This document shows positions 1 through 5,941 of a DNA stretch of 8,201 bases, piece by piece. This DNA comes from Candidatus Profundicultor aquiphilus. Lineage in GTDB: Bacteria > Atribacterota > Atribacteria > Atribacterales > Caldatribacteriaceae. The position numbers and the translations under genes were made by a program. The number at the start of each line of letters is the position of its first letter. Positions within the stretch are counted from its first letter, which is position 1. The notes below the pieces were generated by a model. The model made no database searches. It was given only the letters and a program-made list of their open reading frames with translations, and was not told the origin of the DNA. The stretch is taken from the NCBI GenBank assembly GCA_013314795.1, contig JABUEZ010000083.1, forward strand, positions 1-8,201, read 5' to 3'.

Positions 1-1
1 G

Positions 2-70
2 GTAGAAAATATTTTAACCTTTGCCGAGGTGTGTCGAGAGATGAACCTTCATGGAAGGGGGTGGGATTGA
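2..70 (+). CDS. C-terminal tail of an upstream gene (partial, unidentified)
   Basis: The frame beginning at base 2 is open from the left edge to a TGA at 68-70, giving 22 residues that end in CREMNLHGRGWD. The composition (charged and hydrophobic residues mixed, ordinary codons) looks like a real protein terminus. It lies on the same strand as the genes that follow, 76 bases before the binding-protein start. The fragment is too short to assign to a family. The alternative is that it is chance open frame: frame 1 is also open, from base 1 to 150, but reads less like protein (many K, R, G and C residues). Confidence 0.35.
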   Translation, partial: VENILTFAEVCREMNLHGRGWD

Positions 71-87
71 GAATAAGGACGTGTGAG

Positions 88-147
88 GGTGTTTCTGGGT
101 TGAAGGTGCATCACAAGAGGGTCTATAAAAAGGGGAGGTGTTTCTGG
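88..147 (+). repeat. 11-base direct repeat of the translation-start region
   Basis: GGTGTTTCTGG occurs at 88-98 and again at 137-147, 49 bases apart. Flanking bases are also alike: a GAGG-type run precedes each copy, and TTGAAG or GTGAAG follows. The second copy carries the Shine-Dalgarno tail and the first base of the GTG start of the binding-protein gene. The first copy therefore looks like a duplicated, non-used initiation region. An 11-base match over so short a distance is unlikely by chance, so I read it as a small tandem duplication of the leader. No regulatory role is shown. Confidence 0.5.
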
Positions 148-150
148 TGA
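100..150 (+). other. Possible short leader ORF overlapping the binding-protein start
   Basis: A TTG at 100 opens a 16-codon frame, MKVHHKRVYKKGRCFW, that stops with TGA at 148-150. That stop overlaps the GTG start at 147 in a GTGA arrangement, as in translationally coupled genes. A GAGGG at 85-89 lies 10 bases upstream of the TTG and could serve as a weak ribosome site. The peptide is strongly basic and resembles no family I know. It could equally be a by-product of the duplicated initiation region around it. This is a candidate only. Confidence 0.15.
131..138 (+). promoter_or_regulatory. Ribosome binding site that fixes the binding-protein start at GTG 147
   Basis: AGGGGAGG lies 8 bases before GTG 147. 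An earlier in-frame GTG at 138 overlaps this site and cannot use it. The start at 147 also gives a standard signal peptide beginning with M-K-K. Confidence 0.8.
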
Positions 151-1166
151 AGAAGATCGGAATGATAATGCTGGTAGTGTGTCTCTTGGGAGTCTTGGTT
201 GTACCAGCCGTGGGTATCGCAGCAGAAAAGACCTACACCGTGGGTGTGGTGATTCCGTACGAGATTGGATGGTTTACGGCGTTTCATAAAGGTTTTGAGC
301 AGATTGCCAACAAAGAAGGCGTGAAGATTGTCTGGCAGTACCACAATTACAAGGCGGATGAGGAAACCAAGGCCATTCAGAATCTGATTACCATGGGTGT
401 TGATGCCATAAACCTCACGGCGGTGACGCCCTCGAGTGCTGAGTATTCCTGCCGCCTGGCCAATGAAGCCAACATCCCCATTCAGATTACCGAAAGCGGC
501 ATTGCTGAAGGAAAGGGAAAACCTGTGGCAGACATCGACTTTAACTGGTTTGATGTGTACCGCACAGTAGCGACAAGTCTTCGTCGGGATGTTCCTGGGG
601 AACTCAAGGTGGTCTGGATTCAGGGATTTGCTGGAACGCCACCGGTCATTCAGGGAATCCAGGGATTCATGGACACCATTAAGACCCTGGAGGGGATTAG
701 CCTGGCCACCGATGTACAGTATGGAGATTACGCCACAGCGCCATCTCTCAACATCATCAAAACTCTGGTTCAGTCAGGTCTTGAATTTAACGTGGCCATC
801 GGTGCCTGTCAAGAAATCACCGAAGGCATCATTCAGGGGTTACGGGAAGAGAACGTGGACCTCGATAAGGTTACCATTGTGACGGTGAACGGTGGACCCA
901 TGGATGTGGAGAACGTCAAGAAGGGATACATTGACTATATCCTGAGCCTTTCTCCAGGACTCCATGGCATGATCTGCGCCCAGAATCTCATTAACTACCT
1001 CAAGGGTAGGGAGTACCAGAAGAAGAGTTATTCACCGATTGTCTGGTGTAGCAAAGCGGACTGGGAGGAGAAGCTCATTCCCTGGTTCCTGGATGAGAGC
1101 TGGTTCCCGGTGGTGGAAGAGTTTGCCAGGACCGGCCAGTATAAGCCTGAGTTGAGGACGAAGTAG
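147..1166 (+). CDS. Sugar-type ABC transporter periplasmic substrate-binding protein
   Basis: This is a secreted binding protein of the type 1 periplasmic (RbsB-like, Peripla_BP_4) class, 339 residues from GTG 147, a normal family length. It captures a solute in the periplasm and hands it to the membrane permease encoded downstream. Residues 1-26 are a signal peptide: M-K-K, a hydrophobic core at about 6-22, then a G-I-A-A site cleaved before residue 26 or 27. The Cys at 12 is preceded by V-V, so it is not a lipobox and the protein should be soluble. The mature start, TYTVGVVIPY, followed by an aromatic-rich segment (GWFTAFHKGF), is the usual first strand and ligand-contacting loop. GVDAINLTAV and the VTVNGG segment near residue 250 match the core strands of the fold. 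The importer context (ATPase and RbsC-type permease) agrees. The ligand cannot be read from the sequence; the NagA/NagB-like neighbours suggest an amino or amide sugar or a related polyol. Confidence 0.9.
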   Translation: MKKIGMIMLVVCLLGVLVVPAVGIAAEKTYTVGVVIPYEIGWFTAFHKGFEQIANKEGVKIVWQYHNYKADEETKAIQNLITMGVDAINLTAVTPSSAEYSCRLANEANIPIQITESGIAEGKGKPVADIDFNWFDVYRTVATSLRRDVPGELKVVWIQGFAGTPPVIQGIQGFMDTIKTLEGISLATDVQYGDYATAPSLNIIKTLVQSGLEFNVAIGACQEITEGIIQGLREENVDLDKVTIVTVNGGPMDVENVKKGYIDYILSLSPGLHGMICAQNLINYLKGREYQKKSYSPIVWCSKADWEEKLIPWFLDESWFPVVEEFARTGQYKPELRTK

Positions 1167-1198
1167 AGAAATGCGAGGGGAATCCCCTCGCATTTCTC
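1166..1198 (+). terminator. Perfect 15-bp stem-loop between binding protein and ATPase genes
   Basis: Arms at 1166-1180 and 1184-1198 pair perfectly over 15 bases around a 3-base AAT loop. The left arm begins on the last base of the TAG stop. The right arm is followed by GTTCAGTTT, not a proper T-run, and the ATPase ribosome site begins only 10 bases later. It is therefore probably not a full terminator. In importer operons a hairpin in this position often protects the 3' end of the abundant binding-protein mRNA and lets only part of transcription continue. That role is inferred. Confidence 0.75.
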
Positions 1199-1207
1199 GT
1201 TCAGTTT

Positions 1208-1215
1208 GAGGAGGT
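1208..1215 (+). promoter_or_regulatory. Ribosome binding site that fixes the ATPase start at TTG 1224
   Basis: GAGGAGGT lies 8 bases before TTG 1224. An in-frame TTG at 1206 overlaps this site and is excluded. The later ATG at 1251 has no comparable site upstream. Confidence 0.75.
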
Positions 1216-1223
1216 CCTATTCC

Positions 1224-2744
1224 TTGTCGAGCACGGCCTATATTTTAAGTATGAGAGAGGTAAGTAAAAGTTATCCTGGTGTGCGGGCCCTGGACAGGGT
1301 TTCTATGGACGTGGCCTATGGTGAAGTTCATGCCCTGGTGGGACAGAATGGTGCCGGGAAATCAACGCTCATTGAGATTATTGCTGGTGCGCTCCATCCC
1401 GATGGAGGAGAGATTGTCTACGAAGGGAATACCTATACCCACCTGGAGCCGTGGCAGGCGATTCGCCTTGGAATTCAGACGGTACATCAGGAAAATCAGC
1501 TGGTGGAAGAGTTGACCGTGGCTGAGAATCTCTACCTCTATGAGCTTCCGGTCCACCGGGGAGGGGTGGTGGATTACGCCGGTTGTCGGCGTATCGCCCA
1601 GGAACTTTTGCAGAAGCTGAATATCCACATTGCTCCAGAGAAAAAGGTACGCACACTTTCTTTTGTCGATAAAAAACTGGTGAGCATTGCCAAAGCTTTT
1701 GCTCGTCCGGTGAAATTGCTTATTCTCGATGAACCAACGGCGTCTCTGGATGAATGCGGAAAAGACATTCTTTTCGAGATTATTCGGTCCCACAAGGCTC
1801 AGGGTTTGAGCACCATTTACATTTCTCATAACCTGAGCGAGATTTTCGAAATTTGTGATCGTGTAACCATCCTGAAAGACGGGCAGAAGGTGGCCACCTA
1901 TTCCCTGTCAGAGATCACCATGGATGAGGTGATTCGCAAGATGATTGGCAGTTCCCAGGTGACCCTCTACAAAAGAGAGAGAGCTTGTGCTTTGAAAAAG
2001 GATGAAATTCTGGAGGTACGGAATTACAGCCGGCAAGGTGTCATTGATGATGTTTCTTTTGAGGTCCGCAGGGGAGAGATTTTCGGGCTGGCGGGACTGG
2101 TGGGTTCTGGCCGGACGGAACTGGTGCGCATGATGTTCGGATTAGATCCCAAGGATTCAGGGACCTTGCTCTACCGGGGTCAGGATATCACCCCCAGAAA
2201 TCCCTATGATGCCATTCAAAAAGGTATTGGGTATCTCACCGAAGATCGCAAAGGTGATGGTCTTTTGCTGTCACGGCCAGTGGTAGAGAACATGAGTCTT
2301 GCCTCGGTGGCCAAAGATAATCGTTTGCTTTTAAATCTTAGTAAGGAATATCAAGAGGCGGTAATGCTCACTGAGCGCTTAAATGTGAAAACACCGTCGA
2401 TTTTTCAGCGCGTGGTGAACTTGAGTGGTGGAAATCAGCAAAAAGTGGTTCTGGCCAAGTGGTTGCAGACTCAGGCCGAGATTCTCATTTTCGACGAGCC
2501 GACGGTGGGTGTGGATGTGGGAGCCAAGGTGGAGATTTACCGAATGATTGAAGAACTGGTACACCATGGCAAAATTGTCATTGTGATTTCTTCGGACAAT
2601 CCAGAACTGGTGGCGCTCTGTGACCGCGTGGGAGTCATGCGGAATGGACGTCTTGTGACCATTCTCGAGGGGGACGAGGTGACCGAGGAAAACATTGTAC
2701 GTTATGCCATGGGTGTCTGTGAAGGGATGGAGGTGTCAGGGTAA
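1224..2744 (+). CDS. Sugar ABC transporter ATPase with two nucleotide-binding domains (RbsA/MglA type)
   Basis: This is the cytoplasmic motor of the importer, 506 residues from TTG 1224, the usual length for fused double ATPases of the ribose/galactose family. Domain 1: Walker A GQNGAGKST at 40-48, Q-loop VHQE at 87-90, signature position LSFVD at 145-149, Walker B ending DEPT at 169-172, H-loop His202. Domain 2: Walker A GLVGSGRT at 291-298 with Arg in place of Lys, canonical LSGGN at 400-404, Walker B DEPT at 424-427, and ISSDN at 455-459 where Ser replaces the H-loop His. A weakened Walker A and missing His in domain 2 are known for this family. The LSFVD in domain 1 is more degenerate than the LSVxQ or LSIGx forms I recall. 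All intact motifs thus fall in one composite ATP site (domain 1 Walker A against domain 2 LSGGN), and the other site looks inactive. Its stop overlaps the permease start by one base (TAATG), so the two are translationally coupled. Confidence 0.95.
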   Translation: MSSTAYILSMREVSKSYPGVRALDRVSMDVAYGEVHALVGQNGAGKSTLIEIIAGALHPDGGEIVYEGNTYTHLEPWQAIRLGIQTVHQENQLVEELTVAENLYLYELPVHRGGVVDYAGCRRIAQELLQKLNIHIAPEKKVRTLSFVDKKLVSIAKAFARPVKLLILDEPTASLDECGKDILFEIIRSHKAQGLSTIYISHNLSEIFEICDRVTILKDGQKVATYSLSEITMDEVIRKMIGSSQVTLYKRERACALKKDEILEVRNYSRQGVIDDVSFEVRRGEIFGLAGLVGSGRTELVRMMFGLDPKDSGTLLYRGQDITPRNPYDAIQKGIGYLTEDRKGDGLLLSRPVVENMSLASVAKDNRLLLNLSKEYQEAVMLTERLNVKTPSIFQRVVNLSGGNQQKVVLAKWLQTQAEILIFDEPTVGVDVGAKVEIYRMIEELVHHGKIVIVISSDNPELVALCDRVGVMRNGRLVTILEGDEVTEENIVRYAMGVCEGMEVSG

Positions 2745-3745
2745 TGGCACAAGGCTTTAGCGCTGTGTTTCGAAAGCGAGCTCCCATTGAGCAGGCTTAT
2801 ATTCTTTTGCTCCTTATTGTGGCTATTTCGGTAGTAACAACCATCGTTAACCGGCGCTTTGTCAACCCCACCAATATTATCAACATCTTCCAGCAAATTG
2901 CGGTTTTAGGGATTGTGGCCAGTGGCGTGGGTATGCTCCTTGTTTCAGGACATGTGGATATTTCAGTTGGTTCTCAGGTGTCGCTTCTCGGGGTTATTTT
3001 TGCCATGCTCATTCAGAAGATTCTTGGCCTTCCGGAAGGAAATGTGGCTCCCTGGCGCCAGACCTTTGTGTACCCAATCGCTTTTGCTTTGACTTTTGGT
3101 ATTGGAGCTTTGGTCGGCTTCGTGAATGGGGTGACGGTGGTTAAGTCGAGGGCCAATTCGTTCATTATCTCTCTCGGTTTTATGTCTGCCTACCATGGTC
3201 TGGCACTCCTTGTGACCGGGGGAGCGTCCTACATGCTTTTCGGGCGGTTTGAAACCTTGGGAAGGGGCCGTCTTTTCCATTACCTCCCCATTTCGATTCT
3301 CTTTTTTCTGGGAGTGGTTATTCTTTCCTACCTGATTTTGAAATATTTCCGGTATGGAAGGTTTCTCTACGCCATCGGGAGTAATCGCCGGGCCGCCCAC
3401 GTTTCGGGGATCAATACCGATCGGGTGGTGATTCGGGCGTATACGGTGGTGGGGATACTGAATGCTCTGGCGGCCATCATTCTCATTTCTCGAGTGGGGT
3501 CAGCACTGGCCACAACCGGTGATGCCTATGCCCTGGATGCGCTGGCTTCAGTCATTGTGGGGGGTGTAGCGCTCTCGGGTGGTAAGGGTGGCGCGCTCAA
3601 CATTTTTCTGGGGGTGGTGCTCATCGGGTTAATCGGAAATGCCCTCATTATCATGAACGTCAACCCCTATGCCCGGGATCTAGTGATTGGGCTCATCATT
3701 ATTGCTGCAGTGACGCTCAGTCAGCTTTCGGAAAGCCGATCTTAG
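2744..3745 (+). CDS. Sugar ABC transporter permease (RbsC type, BPD_transp_2)
   Basis: This is the inner-membrane channel of the importer, 333 residues, normal for the family. About eight to ten hydrophobic segments are visible, at roughly 18-35, 45-68, 76-95, 107-130, 138-158, 179-200, 229-250, 264-280, 287-305 and 313-330. Family hallmarks are VDISVGS at 71-77 after the second segment, the cytoplasmic loop YAIGSNRRAAHVSGIN near 209-224 that contacts the ATPase, and GGVALSGGKGG near 272-283. The ATG at 2744 sits 9 bases after GGAGGT (2729-2734), inside the end of the ATPase gene, and overlaps its stop by one base. A single permease gene implies a homodimer with the double ATPase. Nothing looks truncated. 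Confidence 0.95.
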   Translation: MAQGFSAVFRKRAPIEQAYILLLLIVAISVVTTIVNRRFVNPTNIINIFQQIAVLGIVASGVGMLLVSGHVDISVGSQVSLLGVIFAMLIQKILGLPEGNVAPWRQTFVYPIAFALTFGIGALVGFVNGVTVVKSRANSFIISLGFMSAYHGLALLVTGGASYMLFGRFETLGRGRLFHYLPISILFFLGVVILSYLILKYFRYGRFLYAIGSNRRAAHVSGINTDRVVIRAYTVVGILNALAAIILISRVGSALATTGDAYALDALASVIVGGVALSGGKGGALNIFLGVVLIGLIGNALIIMNVNPYARDLVIGLIIIAAVTLSQLSESRS

Positions 3746-3759
3746 AGGGAGGAATTGCA

Positions 3760-4722
3760 ATGGGAAAGATTAATCTTTTGAATACCATTCGAGGTTCTTT
3801 GTTTGAAGGGTTTTTCCCAGAGGCGTGGGATTTGGAGCGGATGGACTGGTGTTGCAGTCAGCCACCAGAAGCGGTGTACCAACGAGAACCCTGGTGGCAT
3901 GAAGGGTTTCAACCGGTTGGTTGTCCGACACTTGAGGATTTCAACACCCTTATGGGGCATGAGATTGCCTATCAGATCAAACTCGCCAAGGATGAAGGTC
4001 GAGAACTGATTCTCATTCTCTCGGTGGGTCCTATGGGGATGTATCGCTGGGCGGTGGAGTTCCTAAAAAGATGGGGTATCGATTGCCAGCATGTCCATGG
4101 ATTCAATATGGATGAATGGTGTGACGCCGAGGGAAATACATTACCGGCAAGCGATCCGGGGGCGTTTCGAAATGCCATGGAGTCATCGCTCTATGGCCCC
4201 CTGGGAAAACTGACCGTTCCCGAAAAACAGAGACATTTTGCCACGCGGGAAGAACTCCCCACCTATGCCGAGCGCATTGGGGAATTGCGTGCCAGGGGAG
4301 CAAAGTTTGTGCTCATTTACGGCATTGGCTGGGTCTTTCATATCGCGTTCTGGGAACCCCATTTTGCGGCGGATTACGCCGGTATGGAAGAGTGGTTGAA
4401 ACCCACTCACCGGGTGGCTGCTCCGCTTCATCCTCTGACAATTATTCAGAATTCCATCACCAGTTTCCGGAGTCGCATCACTCTGGTGCCAGCACGGGCC
4501 AATACCATCGGGCCGGGAATTTTTATGCAGGCTGATTATACCATTGGGGGAGTGGATGGGTATTTACCCTGTCGCCGGATGATGTATCAGGCCCATGCCC
4601 TGTGGGTAACCTTGAAGTATGGACCGGACATGTGGGTTCCTTCTTCGGTGATGCCCCAATTGCCGGGAAAGCTCTTTTTCGTGGCCCCACTGGCTGGACC
4701 CTTAGAACCTGAGGTCAACTGA
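3760..4722 (+). CDS. NagB-like sugar isomerase/deaminase homologue, divergent active site
   Basis: This 320-residue protein belongs to the glucosamine-6-phosphate deaminase/6-phosphogluconolactonase fold but is longer than typical NagB (about 240-270). The family signature FNMDE is at 115-119, with D118 matching E. coli NagB Asp72, the base that moves the C2 proton. A second signature, GIGWVFHIAFWEP at 188-200, matches GVGNDGHIAFNEP: H194 (His143) and E199 (Glu148) are kept, but Asp141 is replaced by V192. The phosphate loop TGGTP of NagB aligns with LSVGP at 87-91, and the phosphate-binding Arg172 aligns with L223. HRVAA at 217-221 matches the NagB THDTRVAN region. About 65 extra N-terminal residues rich in Trp and Cys (WCC, EPWWHEG) precede the domain. 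It starts 14 bases after the permease with AGGGAGG 7 bases upstream, and ends 2 bases before the NagA-like gene. An aldose-ketose isomerase or deaminase on an unphosphorylated or differently substituted amino sugar is plausible; plain NagB activity is doubtful. Confidence 0.75.
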   Translation: MGKINLLNTIRGSLFEGFFPEAWDLERMDWCCSQPPEAVYQREPWWHEGFQPVGCPTLEDFNTLMGHEIAYQIKLAKDEGRELILILSVGPMGMYRWAVEFLKRWGIDCQHVHGFNMDEWCDAEGNTLPASDPGAFRNAMESSLYGPLGKLTVPEKQRHFATREELPTYAERIGELRARGAKFVLIYGIGWVFHIAFWEPHFAADYAGMEEWLKPTHRVAAPLHPLTIIQNSITSFRSRITLVPARANTIGPGIFMQADYTIGGVDGYLPCRRMMYQAHALWVTLKYGPDMWVPSSVMPQLPGKLFFVAPLAGPLEPEVN

Positions 4723-4724
4723 CC

Positions 4725-5927
4725 ATGTGGGATCGTCTACTCTATGGAGGGCGGGTGATCACGGAAAATGGCGTCCTCCCCAGGGGATATGTGGCCATTC
4801 ACGGAGGCCGGATCGTCTCTCTGGGAGAAGACTGGAGCACGGTTGAGGCGAAGGACTGTTTTGATGTTTCGGGTTTCATTGTGAGCCCCGGATTCATTGA
4901 TATGCACACTCATGGGATTTTTGATGTCGATTTTGTAGAAGGGGACACGGAAAGCATCGCTTCGGGTCTTTCGCATTACCTCTCCTTTGGGGTTACCCGG
5001 GTGGTAGCTTCAACCATCTCTCGACCCCTACCGGAAACGGTGGAACAGATCAGGCAATTGCGGCAGGTGAAAGAAAGCCGTTATGGTCGGATTCTCCATG
5101 GTGTACATCTTGAGGGACCGTGGCTTTCGCCCCGATGTCGGGGTGGCCATCCTCTCCGGTACCTCCGGGTACCCAGCAAAGAGGACGTGGCATTTGTTCT
5201 GGGGGAAGTCGGGGATGTGCTGGTGACGGTCACTTTTGCCCCGGAGCTTCCCAATGCGGTGTGGCTTACCGAAACCCTGGCTTGTCGGGGGATTATTCCG
5301 GTCATCGGACACACTGAGGCAAGTTATGAACAGGCGGAACAGGTAATCAGGGCCGGGGCACGCCACGTGACCCACATGTACGATGGAACCCTGGGATACC
5401 GGGAGAATCCCAACGAAGCTCTGGTGATGCTTCCTGGGGTAGAAACGGCGGTACTTTTTTATGACACGGTGAGCATTGAACTCATCGGATGCCCCGTACA
5501 TGTTCCCCCTCCCTTTTTCGGGTTCATTCATAAAGTGAAACCAAGAGGAAAGAAGGTGCTTGTTACCGATTCCCTGGTGGGGGCGGGTATGCCGGAAGGG
5601 ACGATTCTCACCTATCGAGATGGTCGAAAGGTACGGGTAACACAGAATGTAATCCGGATGATCGATGATGACCCGGCCATTGATGGCAATTTGACCGGAA
5701 GTGGGGTTACCATGAATGTAGCTCTACGCAGGCTGAAAGAATTTGCGGGCATTCCGCTGGAAGAAGCCGTTGCCTGGGGGACCATCAATCCTGCTTCGGT
5801 TCTCGGTATTGATAAAGAGGTGGGAAGCATCGCGGTGGGGAAACAGGCGGACCTTGTGGTCATCGATGACGATTTCCATGTGCAGTATACCTTTTTGGCC
5901 GGAAGCCTGGTTTTTCATAAATCGTGA
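4725..5927 (+). CDS. NagA-like amidohydrolase (N-acetylglucosamine-6-phosphate deacetylase family)
   Basis: This is a cytoplasmic metal-dependent hydrolase of 400 residues, close to usual NagA length (about 380-390), expected to remove an acyl group from an amide sugar. The N-terminal beta-sandwich is followed by PGFIDMHTHG at 55-64 and GVHLEGPWLS at 126-135 with metal ligand E130. Metal ligands H196 (VIGHTEA) and H217 (VTHMYD) follow, then catalytic D282 in LVTDS, NLTGSG near 325, and the C-terminal strand QADLVVID. These cover the full NagA catalytic set. Two substrate loops differ. The Asn-Ala pair that contacts substrate in E. coli NagA (219-220) is D220-G221, and the segment up to the conserved Arg is two residues shorter. 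The D-G-x-H stretch (248-251) is C256-P-V-H259. R226 (Arg227 equivalent) is kept. The gene begins 2 bases after the NagB-like gene, with GAGGT at 4711-4715. Family is secure; the substrate is probably not plain GlcNAc-6-phosphate. Confidence 0.85.
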   Translation: MWDRLLYGGRVITENGVLPRGYVAIHGGRIVSLGEDWSTVEAKDCFDVSGFIVSPGFIDMHTHGIFDVDFVEGDTESIASGLSHYLSFGVTRVVASTISRPLPETVEQIRQLRQVKESRYGRILHGVHLEGPWLSPRCRGGHPLRYLRVPSKEDVAFVLGEVGDVLVTVTFAPELPNAVWLTETLACRGIIPVIGHTEASYEQAEQVIRAGARHVTHMYDGTLGYRENPNEALVMLPGVETAVLFYDTVSIELIGCPVHVPPPFFGFIHKVKPRGKKVLVTDSLVGAGMPEGTILTYRDGRKVRVTQNVIRMIDDDPAIDGNLTGSGVTMNVALRRLKEFAGIPLEEAVAWGTINPASVLGIDKEVGSIAVGKQADLVVIDDDFHVQYTFLAGSLVFHKS

Positions 5928-5934
5928 GAGGGGG
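5928..5934 (+). promoter_or_regulatory. Ribosome binding site that fixes the flavoenzyme start at ATG 5942
   Basis: GAGGGGG lies 7 bases before ATG 5942. An in-frame GTG at 5924, overlapping the stop of the NagA-like gene by 4 bases, would add six residues (MRGGYV) but has no ribosome site before it. ATG 5942 also places the family start, F-x-x-L-F-E-P-I, at the usual distance. Confidence 0.7.
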
Positions 5935-5941
5935 ATACGTT

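Noticed and set aside
46..58. Small inverted repeat CCTTC-ATG-GAAGG
   Set aside because: The 5-bp stem is too short to be meaningful and lies in the probable end of an upstream gene.
100..129. Possible sigma-70 promoter: TTGAAG at 100-105 and TATAAA at 124-129, 18 bases apart
   Set aside because: The boxes look good, but transcription would begin near 136, inside the ribosome site of the binding-protein gene, leaving it leaderless. The TTGAAG also belongs to the duplicated start region. I do not call it without transcript data.
138..146. GTG 138 as the start of the binding-protein gene
   Set aside because: It overlaps the AGGGGAGG ribosome site; GTG 147 has correct spacing and a better signal peptide start.
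159..185. Lipoprotein signal around Cys12 of the binding protein
   Set aside because: The residues before the Cys are L-V-V, without Gly, Ala or Ser at -1, and the Cys lies inside the hydrophobic core. An ordinary signal peptidase site follows.
1166..1205. Full Rho-independent terminator ending a single-gene unit
   Set aside because: The stem is strong but no T-run follows, and the ATPase ribosome site begins 10 bases later. A partial terminator or stabilising hairpin fits better.
1362..1829. 155-residue open frame on the minus strand inside the ATPase gene
   Set aside because: It lies opposite conserved ATPase domain 1 sequence and has no recognisable features.
5028..5531. 167-residue open frame on the minus strand inside the NagA-like gene
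   Set aside because: It is the complement of conserved amidohydrolase sequence, with no family features of its own.
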